The notes: generated by a model from the sequence alone, not told the origin. Shown: positions 1 to 8,356, counted from the first letter of the stretch. The stretch: 64,000 nt of DNA from Actinoplanes sp. TBRC 11911 (GCF_012933445.1 NZ_JABBNC010000004.1:62001-126000), one strand, 5' to 3'. Translations and numbers: made by a program.

Positions 1-826
1 GGAACGCGATCGCCTGCCGGGCCGCCAGCGGCTTGCCGAACGTGACCCGCTTCTGGGCGTGCTCGACGGCGAGCTCCTGCGCCCGCCGCGCCAGCCCGAC
101 GCAGGTCATCGCCACCGAGATCCGGCTGGGGGTGAGGAAGCCGCCGAGCGCGACCTCCAGGCCCTGGCCGACCTCGCCGAGCCGGTTCGCCACCGGCACC
201 GGGGCGCGGTCGAAGAACATGTGCGCGTGGTCGGTGCCGCGCACGCCCATGGTCTCGGCCATCTCCTCGACCCGGACGCCCGGCGTGTTCCGGTCGACCA
301 TCAGCGCGACCGTGCCGTCCTTGCCGGTGGTGCCGGCGAGGCGAGCGAACAGCAGCCAGTAGTCGCAGTTCACGCCGAAGGTGATCAGGTGCTTCTCGCC
401 GGACAGGTAATAGGTGTCGCCCTCCTGCTCCACACTGCAGCGGAGGTCGGCGCCGGTGCCCGCGGTCGGCTCGGTGAGCGTGAACGCCACTGTCTTGTCC
501 GCGGCGACCTGCGGCAGCACGAACTGCTTGCGCTGCTCGTCGGTCGCGAACTGGTCGATCGCCCGCCAGATGCCGTTGTGCACGTGCACGATCATGCGGA
601 TCGACGCGTGCGACATCGAGAACAGCTCCATCAGCTCGAGGTAGCGCGCGAACGGTATGCCCCGCCCGCCGTACTCCTCGGGGGCGGCGAGCCGAAGGTA
701 GCCGCGGTCACGAAGCTCGGCCTTGAGACCGGACGGCACCTGATGGGTGCGCTCGATCTCCTCGGCATAAGCCTCGCCGGGTCCGCGGACCCACTCCTCG
801 ATCTCCGCCGAAAGCTGTTCCATCAT
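1..826 (-). CDS. Acyl-CoA dehydrogenase (3' part outside window)
   Basis: Flavin-dependent acyl-CoA dehydrogenase that would introduce an alpha,beta double bond into an acyl-CoA. At least 275 residues are visible. The N-terminal helical domain is followed by the middle beta domain with FTLTEPTAGTGADL, the usual FAD-contacting stretch. The C-terminal domain with the catalytic Glu lies beyond base 1. The ATG at 826 overlaps the stop of the upstream gene as ATGA, so the two are translationally coupled. Beside an EPSPS-like/CoA-ligase fusion it could act on a cyclohexene- or cyclohexadiene-carboxyl-CoA (inference). A general fatty-acid role cannot be excluded because the rest of the operon is not in view. 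Confidence 0.85.
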   Translation of the reverse strand, partial: MMEQLSAEIEEWVRGPGEAYAEEIERTHQVPSGLKAELRDRGYLRLAAPEEYGGRGIPFARYLELMELFSMSHASIRMIVHVHNGIWRAIDQFATDEQRKQFVLPQVAADKTVAFTLTEPTAGTGADLRCSVEQEGDTYYLSGEKHLITFGVNCDYWLLFARLAGTTGKDGTVALMVDRNTPGVRVEEMAETMGVRGTDHAHMFFDRAPVPVANRLGEVGQGLEVALGGFLTPSRISVAMTCVGLARRAQELAVEHAQKRVTFGKPLAARQAIAF

Positions 827-3771
827 CCGCGGTCCTCGCTCTCCATGGTCTGGACGATCTGCTGCCTCAGCACGAACTTCTGAATCTTGCCGACGGTGTT
901 GCGGGGCAGGTCGTTCACGACTTCCAGCCGTTCCGGCCAGTACTGCTTGGCTACCTTTCGCTCATCGAGGAAGGCTTGCAAGCCAGCGAGATCAAGATCC
1001 CCGTTGAGGACGACAAAGGCGCAGGCGCGCTCGCCCAGACGCGGGTCCGGCATGGCCACGATGGCCACGTCGCGGACCGCCGGGTGGGTGTGCATGAGCT
1101 GCTCGATCTCGGCCACCGGGACCTTCTCGCCACCGCGGTTGACGACGTCCTTGACCCGGCCGTTGATGTGCACGTACCCGGCCTCGTCGATGACCGCGAG
1201 GTCGCCGGTGCGGAAGTAGCCGTCCGGGGTCAGCGCCTCGGCGGTCCACTCCGGGTGGTCCAGGTACCCGATGAACATGGTCGGGTTGTGGACCTCGTAG
1301 TTGCCCTCCTGGCCGGGCGCGAGCACGTTGCCGTCGTCGTCGGTGATGCGCAGCTTGATGCCGGCCAGCGCGCGGCCGTCGGTGCCCCACATCTTGGCCG
1401 GGTCGTCGCCCGGCGCGGATAGCGAACCCAGGCAGGACTCGGTGGAACCCCAGGCGCCGCAGACCGAGGCGCCGAGCGTGCGGGTGGCGCGCTCGGCCAG
1501 CCCGCGCGGGACGACGGTGCCGGTGGCTACGAAGATGCGCAGGGCGTCCGGCCGCTCGCCGGTCTCGTCCACCGCCTCCACCAGGTCGTTCAGGAACGGC
1601 GTGGCGGCCTGTACGAAGGTGCCACCGTGCCGGCGCAGGGCGGACAACGCTGTCCGGCCGTCCCAGACCGGCTGCACGATCGACGGCACGCCACGCACGA
1701 TGGCGACCCACATCCCGTACAGGAATCCGGTCTGGTGGGCCAAGGGTGAGGGGATGAAGACCCGGTCGGACTCGGTGAGGCCGAGGTGGCGGATCTCCAT
1801 GGCGGCGGCGCGGGTGAGCGCCTCCATCCGGTGCAGCACGCCCTTGGGCTCGCCCGAGGTGCCGGAGGTGAACAGCAGCTGGGCCGCGTCCTCGGTGCGG
1901 ACGGCGGGCGTCTCGGTCAGCGGGTTACGCGCCTGCTCGGCGAAGTCGTGCCAGCGCACACCGCCGCCGGACGGCAGGCTGGACCCGCCGATGACGATGA
2001 CGTGTTCGAGCGAGGTGCTCGTGTCGGAGAGCAGCGCCTGGATCTCGGCGGGGTAGTCGCGGCCCCGGAAACTCGTCGGTACCACCATGACGCGGGCCTT
2101 GGAGCGCTGCAGCATGAAGGCGACCTCGCGCTGCCGGAAGATCGGCATGAGCGGGGTGCTGACCGCGCCGATCCGGGCGATCGCCATCGCGAGGGCCACG
2201 AACTCGGCGCGGTTCGGGAGCTGGTAGGCAACCGGCTCCCCCGGTTGCACGCCCAGCTCCACCAGGTTGGCGGCGATGCGGTCGGCCTCGGCGTCGAGCT
2301 CACGCCAGTTCATGTGACGGTCCGTGCCGACCTCGATGACGGCCGGCTCGGTAGGCTTCTCGAGCGCCCACCGGCGTACGTAATCGGCGATGGGGGTCTG
2401 CGCGGCCTTGGCCGGCGTGATCGCCGGCGGGCCTTCGGCCTTGGCCTGCGGTTGGGTCCGCTTGCCGCCGGGTGCGGTGTGCATGAACAGGCCGACGCCG
2501 TTCATCTCGTCCAGGAAGCGGGGGTAGGAGATGCGGTACGCGTTCGGGTAGGTCAGGCGGGTTTCGCCCTCGGCCCGGGTGCCCGCCACGGCGAGGGCCA
2601 TCAGGACCCGGTGGTCGTTGAAGCTGGACAGGTCGACCCCGGTCAGATCGCCGTCGATGCCGTGGATTTTGAGGTAGTCGTCGCGCTGCTCCAGGTTGGC
2701 GCCCATGCGGTTGAGTTGCAGCATGGCCGAGACCCGGTCGGATTCCTTGAGGCGTACGTGGGCGACGTTGCGCAAAGTTGTCGTGCCGTCGGCAAACGTG
2801 GACAGCACCGACAACACCGGCAGCATGTCGGGTACACGCCGGCAGTCGACGTCGGTGGGCTTGAGCCGGATGCCGTCGTGCTGGACCCGGACCAGGCCGG
2901 TGGCTTCGTCGCGGGTCATGGGCAGGCCCATGTCGCGGACGATGCCGACCAGGTCGGCTTCGGGGTGGTCGATCGAGTCGACGTCTTCGACGTAGGGCAG
3001 GCCGCCGAACAGTACGTTCGCGGGGTGTAGCGCGGAGACGGCGAGGCCGAACGCGGCGGCGCCGATGTCCGGCGGCAGGGTGACGTCGGCCGGGTGCGGG
3101 GTCTGGTTGCCTTCGATTTCGAAGCGGCGGTCCTTCTCGACTTCGGTGACGTGCAGGCCGAAGTCGGCCATCATCCGGATCGTCAGGTCGATGTAGGTGC
3201 GTTCGTTGAGGTCGCCGTCGATGATGACGGTGCTGTTGCCTTCGGCGAACGGGGCGATCAGCAGTAGTGCGGAGATCCACTGGGAGAGGGTGCCGGCGAT
3301 GTGTACCTCGCCGCCGGTGGGCCGTTTCGGGGTGACCGAGATCGGTGGGCAGTCGTCGGGTGATTCCAACTTGACGCCCAGCCCCCGCAACGCGTTGAGC
3401 AGTGGCCCGATCGGGCGGCGCTGGAAGTATTTCTGCCCGACGACCGTCACCGGCTTCTCGGCCAGCGCCATCAGCCCGGTCATGAAGTACAGGGTGGTGC
3501 CGGAGCTGCCGACCGAGATTTCGTCGGCGTTCGGCTTATAGGTGCCGCCGTGCACGACGAAGTCGTCGCCGTCGACGTCGATGCGGACGCCGAGGTGGCG
3601 CAGCGTGGAGATGGTGTGCCGGACGTGGCCGGCGTCGGAGAGTCCGCGGATCCGGCTGGTGCCGGGTGCGAGGGATCCGAGTATGAGTGCGCGATGCGCG
3701 TGGTATTTCGAGTTAGGAATGATCAGCCGACCCTCGACCGGTCCAACCGCCTGCTTGATGAGCAGCCGCAC
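823..3771 (-). CDS. Fusion: EPSP-synthase-like domain + acyl-CoA ligase
   Basis: A 982-residue two-domain protein. Residues 1-425 are an AroA (EPSP synthase) fold with NSKYHAHR (20-27), GSSGTT (88-93), VPD (313-315), LKESDR (341-346) and NDHR (385-388). Residues 430-462 look like a linker. Residues 463-982 are an ANL adenylate-forming ligase with LLFTSGTSGEPKG, a GSTE motif, YFRTGDL and a C-terminal PRNTVGKIQK that supplies the catalytic Lys. By eye against E. coli AroA, the Lys, Asp and Glu of the active site are kept. The PEP-contacting Arg100, Arg124 and Lys411 appear replaced (Tyr95, Tyr115, Ile414). This suggests shikimate dehydration followed by CoA activation, as in cyclohexanecarboxyl-CoA biosynthesis. 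GTG start with AAGGAGG nine bases upstream. The housekeeping AroA should lie elsewhere. Confidence 0.9.
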   Translation of the reverse strand: MRLLIKQAVGPVEGRLIIPNSKYHAHRALILGSLAPGTSRIRGLSDAGHVRHTISTLRHLGVRIDVDGDDFVVHGGTYKPNADEISVGSSGTTLYFMTGLMALAEKPVTVVGQKYFQRRPIGPLLNALRGLGVKLESPDDCPPISVTPKRPTGGEVHIAGTLSQWISALLLIAPFAEGNSTVIIDGDLNERTYIDLTIRMMADFGLHVTEVEKDRRFEIEGNQTPHPADVTLPPDIGAAAFGLAVSALHPANVLFGGLPYVEDVDSIDHPEADLVGIVRDMGLPMTRDEATGLVRVQHDGIRLKPTDVDCRRVPDMLPVLSVLSTFADGTTTLRNVAHVRLKESDRVSAMLQLNRMGANLEQRDDYLKIHGIDGDLTGVDLSSFNDHRVLMALAVAGTRAEGETRLTYPNAYRISYPRFLDEMNGVGLFMHTAPGGKRTQPQAKAEGPPAITPAKAAQTPIADYVRRWALEKPTEPAVIEVGTDRHMNWRELDAEADRIAANLVELGVQPGEPVAYQLPNRAEFVALAMAIARIGAVSTPLMPIFRQREVAFMLQRSKARVMVVPTSFRGRDYPAEIQALLSDTSTSLEHVIVIGGSSLPSGGGVRWHDFAEQARNPLTETPAVRTEDAAQLLFTSGTSGEPKGVLHRMEALTRAAAMEIRHLGLTESDRVFIPSPLAHQTGFLYGMWVAIVRGVPSIVQPVWDGRTALSALRRHGGTFVQAATPFLNDLVEAVDETGERPDALRIFVATGTVVPRGLAERATRTLGASVCGAWGSTESCLGSLSAPGDDPAKMWGTDGRALAGIKLRITDDDGNVLAPGQEGNYEVHNPTMFIGYLDHPEWTAEALTPDGYFRTGDLAVIDEAGYVHINGRVKDVVNRGGEKVPVAEIEQLMHTHPAVRDVAIVAMPDPRLGERACAFVVLNGDLDLAGLQAFLDERKVAKQYWPERLEVVNDLPRNTVGKIQKFVLRQQIVQTMESEDRG

Positions 3772-3795
3772 AGCCGCATTCCTCCTTATGTAGCA

Positions 3796-4394
3796 CCGCC
3801 TGAAGAGGCGGATACGGCCGCGACCGCCTTGGTGCGCGCGGTCCGGCCGTGCCCCGGGCGCCGTTCGTCCGACCGTCGTTGGTCATCGGGAGCGGCGCAT
3901 GCCCCGTCTGCCTCCGGGACTACCGATGGCGAGACTGACTTGCCGCGGACGGAGGACCCGTTTTTCATGTACGGGTGGGAGGGCCCGCGGACGTGCCTCC
4001 GCGAAATCGGCTGAGCTGCCGTAATACCGGACGTTACCGATCATCGGCCGGGATGGAAGCGCCAGCACTCGTGACGTTGCTCTCCGACTCTGCCCAAAAT
4101 CACACCGTGCCAGAGACCGCCATCACATCCACAAATGCGAACATTACCTGACGAACCCTCATCGCCGCCCACCTCCCCACTGCATTCCGTGCACGGTCCA
4201 CTACACACCGTGTCCCCGGTTTGGCGCACCTCACACGCGCCGGGAGTTGCACCAGACGTGAGTAGTTGTTAAGTCGCACCCACGGTAAGCAGCCCCGTGG
4301 TTGCTTCGAGTAGCACCTCTCCACCCGCGCACACGGCCCCCACCGAGCCGCGCGCCCCCTCAGCCCCCGCCCCCACATGGACCACCGCCAATGC
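3796..4394. other. Gene-free region upstream of the fusion gene
   Basis: About 600 bases with no convincing gene. It should hold the promoter of the leftward fusion gene, but I could not fix its -10/-35. A short leftward Cys-rich frame (4041-4229) and a 20-codon frame inside it lack any family resemblance. Base composition around 4080-4160 is less GC-rich than the surroundings. Confidence 0.5.
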
Positions 4395-4760
4395 CCCCGT
4401 GGGGAGCGGGACGTCGTAGAGGTCGCCGCTCCCCACACCGTGGCTCGCCACTCGCGGGTGTGGGGAGTGCCGGCGGTGGGGCGGTCGCCGTTCCCCACAC
4501 CGTGGCTCGGTGCTCGCGGGTGTGGGGAGTGCCGGCGGTGGGGCGGTCGCCGTTCCCCACACCGTGGCTCGGTGCTCGCGGGTGTGGGGAGTGCCGGCGG
4601 TGGGGCGGTCGCTGTTCCCCACGGCGTGGCTCGGCGCTTGGAGGTGTGGGGGGTGCGGGCGGTGGGGCGGTCATTGGTCCCCACGGCGTGGCTTGCGGCT
4701 TGCGGGTGTGGGGAGTGCGGGCGGTGGGGCGGTCGCTGTTCCCCACGGCTGAAGCGAGTG
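4395..4760. repeat. 62-bp tandem repeat, five full copies plus partial ends
   Basis: Five consecutive 62-base units at 4431-4492, 4493-4554, 4555-4616, 4617-4678 and 4679-4740, with a half unit before and a decayed unit after. The first three are nearly identical and the last two have drifted. Each unit has CCCCACAC near its start and GTGTGGGG about 18 bases later, so each can fold into a hairpin. As 62 is not a multiple of three, the array is unlikely to encode a repeated peptide. There is no spacer diversity, so it is not a CRISPR array. Confidence 0.93.
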
Positions 4761-4861
4761 GCTCGGTGTGCGGGGCGCGCGGGCTGGTGCGGGTGGGTGG
4801 GTCGCGCAGTTGCCCACGGAATGTGGTTACCCGGGGGCGTCCACCACCCCGGCTTCACGCA

Positions 4862-4893
4862 GTGCAACTTGCAGACCCACGTGCAAGTTGCAC
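4862..4893. repeat. Perfect 12-bp inverted repeat (TGCAA-N-TTGCA motif)
   Basis: GTGCAACTTGCA (4862-4873) and its exact reverse complement (4882-4893) flank an 8-base loop. Each arm itself contains a smaller palindrome TGCAA-N-TTGCA. The same 11-mer recurs at 46288-46298 in the EAL/TerC intergenic region. It may be a regulator site or a cruciform. Confidence 0.7.
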
Positions 4894-4924
4894 CCAGTGA
4901 GCCCCAGCACCGCCGTCCCCCCAC

Positions 4925-5066
4925 GCGAATCTTGATGAGTTTGGGTGGCGCAACTCGTCAAGATTCCGGGCGGGTGCCAGCCGCCGCGGTGCACGGCCGT
5001 CGCTCCGCGCGAATCTTGATGAGCTCGGGCAGTGACCGCAGCCGCAACTCGTCAAGATTCCGGGCG
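4925..5066. repeat. Two copies of a hairpin with GAATCTTGATGAG arms
   Basis: Copy 1 has GAATCTTGATGAGT (4927-4940) facing ACTCGTCAAGATTC (4953-4966), with one mismatch. Copy 2 has GAATCTTGATGAG (5011-5023) facing CTCGTCAAGATTC (5048-5060). Both end in CCGGGCG. The two hairpins are directly repeated 84 bases apart, with different loop lengths. They look like a REP-type palindromic element and sit in noncoding DNA upstream of the leftward fusion gene and downstream of tRNA-Val. Confidence 0.8.
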
Positions 5067-5227
5067 AGGGGGACACCGCCGCCCACGCCTGCCTGCGGCT
5101 GGCCGCGGTGTTCGGGCAGTTCCCCGACTGTTCGTGGGATGCACGCCCCGTTCACTGGACGCGCGCGCAGCGCCGCGTTCTCTCGCGCAACGAGTTGCAT
5201 CGAGGGCGAGAGAGCCGCACCGTGGGT

Positions 5228-5295
5228 CCCCGGGGCTCGGCCCCGGGGCAGAAATGACGAGCGCCCCGGTCTGCGCATTCCGCAGACAGGGGCGC
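5228..5295 (-). terminator. Tandem hairpins downstream of tRNA-Val
   Basis: Read leftward from the tRNA. The first hairpin pairs 5289-5295 with 5261-5267 and 5281-5287 with 5269-5275, leaving a single mismatch and a 5-base loop. It is followed by a T-rich stretch. A second hairpin with perfect 9-bp arms lies at 5228-5248 (loop TCG). Together they probably end the tRNA transcript. Confidence 0.75.
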
Positions 5296-5305
5296 CCCAA
5301 GCTCG

Positions 5306-5377
5306 TGGGCGATACTGGGATCGAACCAGTGACCTCTCCGGTGTGAACGGAGCGCTCTCCCGCTGAGCTAATCGCCC
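5306..5377 (-). tRNA. tRNA-Val (anticodon CAC)
   Basis: A complete cloverleaf on the reverse strand. The acceptor stem is GGGCGAT/ATCGCCC, the D-stem is GCTC/GAGC and the anticodon stem is CTCCG/CGGAG. The loop TTCACAC gives anticodon CAC for GTG valine codons. The T-stem is ACTGG/CCAGT with loop TTCGATC, and the discriminator base is A. CCA is not encoded. It is followed by a strong hairpin terminator. tRNA ends are frequent attachment sites, but no integrase is nearby. Confidence 0.97.
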
Positions 5378-5514
5378 GCCGCGGTGCGAAAATCCCGCGC
5401 CGCAACGGAGACTGACTGTACTAGACGGGCCATCGGGAGCGCGAACCTGGGGTCAGCGATTCGCCGCGGCGCAGTCAGGTCGCTCAGCGGCGGAGAGCCG
5501 GTCGCGGCGTGGGC

Positions 5515-5916
5515 TCAGCGGTTGCTGAGCCAGTCGCGGCCCTCGGCTATCAGGTCGACGCCGAAGCTCACGCGGACCGACGCCCACACGATCGCGCTGA
5601 CGAAGGCGAGGCCGACCAGGCCCACCAGGAGGCGTACGGGAATGTTTTGCCGTGCGATCCAATGCGTCCAGCTCTGCACGTGCCGCTTGGTGAACTCGAG
5701 CAGGTTTTTCGCCCACGCGAACTCGAGCGCCCAGATCGCCAGGCCGAGAATGACGATCGCCCAGCCGGGGCCGGGGAACGGAATCAGCACGATGCCGATG
5801 GCCACGACCAGGCCACCGAGAGTGCCAATTCCGATCTTGAGGGCCAGCCGGCCTGTCGGAGTGGCGCGGATCTTGTCTAAAACACCCACGGCGGACCGAT
5901 CTTCGTCCGGTTTCAT
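5515..5916 (-). CDS. PGPGW (TIGR02611-like) small membrane protein
   Basis: A 133-residue protein. A hydrophobic segment around residues 25-65 contains the diagnostic PFPGPGWAIV, and a second pair of hydrophobic stretches lies around residues 90-120. PGPGW proteins are small actinobacterial integral membrane proteins of unknown role. The charged N-terminus (MKPDEDRSAVG) is probably cytoplasmic. It is a monocistronic leftward gene divergent from ssgB. The ribosome site (AATAGGG) is weak. Confidence 0.85.
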   Translation of the reverse strand: MKPDEDRSAVGVLDKIRATPTGRLALKIGIGTLGGLVVAIGIVLIPFPGPGWAIVILGLAIWALEFAWAKNLLEFTKRHVQSWTHWIARQNIPVRLLVGLVGLAFVSAIVWASVRVSFGVDLIAEGRDWLSNR

Positions 5917-6198
5917 CCCTATTTCATCCCCAAGTGTCCCGGCTCCCCGTCACTACCCGGGAGGAATGGACGTTACCGGAGTAAGTCAACTGCTGGACCA
6001 CCCGACGCCGGGCGGAACCGAGTACATGGGCATAACAGGACAAGATATCGCTTTACGTCCTGTGCGAAGACGTTTTCGGAACCGTCTTCCCACTACTGGG
6101 TGAGATCAGCGTATGGCGGAGCGTAACGACAGGGATCACCTGAGTATGGGAAACGCGGGGTTCACCAGCCTCGCAGCGGTGCCGGGGGGAGTTCGTCC

Positions 6199-6630
6199 AT
6201 GAGTACCATTCGTCCAACGACCGTCGAGGTCGAGACCTCGCTGCGGCTCGTAGCGCCTGACGCAACGGCCCTGCCCGTGCGCGCCAGTCTGCGGTACGAC
6301 CCAGCGGACCCGTATGCGGTGCACGTGTTGTTTCACGCGGAATCAGCCGGTGGGGAAGCCGTGAGCTGGTCCTTCGCGCGGGAACTGCTCGTGACCGGGC
6401 TCGATGAGCCGGCGGGTATCGGCGACGTCAGGGTGTGGCCGTGGGCCACTCCCCGGGGGGATTTCGTCGCCCTCGCACTGTCGTCTCCGGACGGCAATGC
6501 GTTGTTCGAAGTGCCCCGCAGTGTCCTCGTCCGATTCCTCCGGCGCACCTATGTCGTGGTGCCGCGCGGCCGGGAATCCGAGCATTTGGACGTGGATGCG
6601 GCGGTAAACAGGTTGTTAGCCGGACGTTAG
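6199..6630 (+). CDS. ssgB: SsgA-family sporulation/cell-division protein, probably SsgB
   Basis: A 143-residue SsgA-like protein. In Streptomyces SsgB recruits FtsZ and positions sporulation septa with SsgA. The N-terminal stretch running through LRYDPADPYAVHV, then SWSFARELLV, GDVRVWPW and ALSSPDG, matches the SsgB core. The family usually has 130-145 residues. ATG with GGGGGGAG about seven bases upstream, followed by a strong terminator, so it is monocistronic. It indicates a sporulating or filamentous actinomycete. Assignment to SsgB rather than another SALP rests on the overall pattern only. Confidence 0.9.
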   Translation: MSTIRPTTVEVETSLRLVAPDATALPVRASLRYDPADPYAVHVLFHAESAGGEAVSWSFARELLVTGLDEPAGIGDVRVWPWATPRGDFVALALSSPDGNALFEVPRSVLVRFLRRTYVVVPRGRESEHLDVDAAVNRLLAGR

Positions 6631-6644
6631 TCGAAACGGCCCGG

Positions 6645-6695
6645 AAAAGGGCGACCCGCGCGGACACTGCCGGTCCACGCGGGTCGCCCTTTTTT
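6645..6695 (+). terminator. Rho-independent terminator after ssgB
   Basis: A 16-bp perfect stem (6645-6660 with 6678-6693) and a 17-base loop, followed by a run of T. The left arm starts with AAAA opposite the T tract, so it may work in both directions. Confidence 0.95.
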
Positions 6696-6836
6696 ATCGC
6701 CCTAGAAAACGCAAATTAGGAACACTAGGGTAATAAACGGACATTCACGGTTATTTCTACGGTCTTCGGCATCGAATACTCCAGTCTGTGTTTTCCCAGG
6801 TGCGCGGGTGGGTCTTGGCCGGTTACGGTCGGCCAG

Positions 6837-7769
6837 ATGCCTCTCGCACATACGTCACCGTTGCCACCGCCCGGCTGGGCGGGTGTGGGCACCTGCGCGC
6901 TCGACGTACTCGGTCGTCCGATTCCGTGGCGGCCGTCCTACCACGTGCTCATGCTGGCGACCGGCGGCCACGGCATGGTCGAGGTGGACTTCGTCCGGCA
7001 CACGTGTCGTCCGGGCACGCTCCTCTGGGTCCGGCCCGGCCAGGAGCTGCGCGCGGGCGAGGACGGCCTGGCCGCTTCGGTGATCACCTTCGAGTCGAGG
7101 CTGGCGGAGGTCGTGGCGTACGAAAGCGTGGATCTGATGCCGCCGCCACTGCACCAGATCCCCGATCAATACCTTCCCGGTACGCCTGAGGACCGCGACC
7201 TGAAGGAGTTCGAGTCCACGAGCCGGGCCCGCTGGCAGCTCGAGGGCGAGGACGAGGACGCGGTGATCAGCGAGTTCGCGCAGCTCGCGGTCGACTGTGA
7301 GCGGCACGAAGCGGGCGCGCTCGCCGCCGAGCTGCTGCGCCACGAGCTGACCGTGCTGCTGCTGCGGATCGCCCTGCTGAGCCGGTCCGAGCCGGTCGGG
7401 GCGGAGAGCCGGACCTTCGCGCGCTTCATCCGCCTGCTGGAGACCGGGCATCCGAACAGCCGCCGGGTCGAGGACTACGCCGACGAGCTGACCTGCTCGG
7501 TCCGCACGCTGACCCGGGCCTGCCTGGCCGTCACCGGCCGTACCGCCAAACAGGTCGTCGACGACCGGGTCGCGCTGGAGGCACGCCGGCTGCTCGCCTG
7601 CACCTCGATGTCGGTCGCCGAGGTGGGCCGCAGTTTAGGGTTCCCGGAACCGACGAACTTCGGCCGGTTCTTCCATCGCGAGGTCGGCACCAGCCCCGGC
7701 CAGTTCCGGATGGACACGACGCCCGACGGCTCCGGACGCATCCCGGTTCAGCGACGTCCCCCTGACTGA
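6837..7769 (+). CDS. AraC-family transcriptional regulator
   Basis: A 310-residue protein. Residues 1-150 form a cupin-like sensing domain of the AraC_binding type, with a TCRPGTLLWVRPGQ turn. Residues 205-300 contain two helix-turn-helix units: VEDYADELTCSVRTLTRACL, then a second ending FGRFFHREVGTSPGQFR, the usual AraC C-terminal signature. It likely senses a small ligand and controls a nearby or distant operon. No obvious target gene adjoins it. ATG chosen from domain length. The Shine-Dalgarno is poor. Confidence 0.9.
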   Translation: MPLAHTSPLPPPGWAGVGTCALDVLGRPIPWRPSYHVLMLATGGHGMVEVDFVRHTCRPGTLLWVRPGQELRAGEDGLAASVITFESRLAEVVAYESVDLMPPPLHQIPDQYLPGTPEDRDLKEFESTSRARWQLEGEDEDAVISEFAQLAVDCERHEAGALAAELLRHELTVLLLRIALLSRSEPVGAESRTFARFIRLLETGHPNSRRVEDYADELTCSVRTLTRACLAVTGRTAKQVVDDRVALEARRLLACTSMSVAEVGRSLGFPEPTNFGRFFHREVGTSPGQFRMDTTPDGSGRIPVQRRPPD

Positions 7770-7795
7770 GCGTAATTCCCATAATCCCCTGGGGT

Positions 7796-7810
7796 ATGTG
7801 CGTCGCACAT
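7796..7810. promoter_or_regulatory. Palindromic operator candidate upstream of the Rrf2 gene
   Basis: ATGTGCG-T-CGCACAT is a perfect 7+1+7 palindrome 25 bases before the GTG start of the Rrf2 gene. Rrf2 proteins commonly repress their own promoter through such dyads, so autoregulation is a reasonable inference. Confidence 0.5.
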
Positions 7811-7834
7811 GCACGGAAGGGGCATTATTAGTGA

Positions 7835-8290
7835 GTGCAGATCTCCGCGCGCGGTGACTACGCGGTCCGGGCAGCCTTGAGCTTGGCGCAGGCCTACCCG
7901 TCCCTGATGTCCGCCCAGGCCATCGCCCAAGACCAGACAATGCCCCGGAAGTTCCTCGAGGCCGTGCTCGCCGACCTGCGCCGCGCCGGCGTGGTCCGGG
8001 CCCAGCGTGGCGCCGAGGGCGGCTACACACTGTCACAGTCCCCTCGCGACATCACCATCGGCCAGATCCTGCGCGCGGTCGACGGCCCGCTGGCCGGGGT
8101 GCGCGGTCTGCGTCCGGAGGAGACGAAGTACGAGGGCGCCGCGGAAAACCTGCCGAACCTCTGGGTCGCGGTGCGCGCCGCCGTCCGCGAGGTGGTCGAC
8201 GAGGTCAACCTCGCCGACCTGATCAGCGGCCGGATGCCCGCTCACGTCCGCAAGCTGACCACCCGCCCGGATGCCTGGCAGCCGCGCTGA
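7835..8290 (+). CDS. Rrf2-family transcriptional regulator, no Fe-S cysteines
   Basis: A 151-residue winged-helix regulator beginning MQISARGDYAVRAALSLAQ, with AQRGAEGGYTLSQ (the wing) and ITIGQILRAVDGPLA, all standard Rrf2 signatures. IscR and NsrR bind iron-sulfur clusters through three cysteines. This protein has no cysteine at all, so it cannot be a classical Fe-S sensor. GTG start at 7835, with AAGGGG about 12 bases upstream. The next gene encodes a 59-aa DUF4236 protein. Confidence 0.92.
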   Translation: MQISARGDYAVRAALSLAQAYPSLMSAQAIAQDQTMPRKFLEAVLADLRRAGVVRAQRGAEGGYTLSQSPRDITIGQILRAVDGPLAGVRGLRPEETKYEGAAENLPNLWVAVRAAVREVVDEVNLADLISGRMPAHVRKLTTRPDAWQPR

Positions 8291-8356
8291 GGGTTTGTCA
8301 ATTTCCGCGATCGGGAACGAACCCCCCAGACCGAACGAACCTGGGAGGGATTTCCG

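Noticed and set aside
4041-4229. A 62-codon leftward Cys-rich frame
   Set aside because: No family resemblance and no good ribosome site. The Cys content could arise by chance in this composition.
4431-4740. Possible CRISPR array
   Set aside because: The units are head-to-tail 62-mers with no unique spacers, and no cas gene is nearby.
5306-5377. tRNA-Val as a genomic-island attachment site
   Set aside because: No integrase and no second copy of the tRNA 3' end were found in the window.
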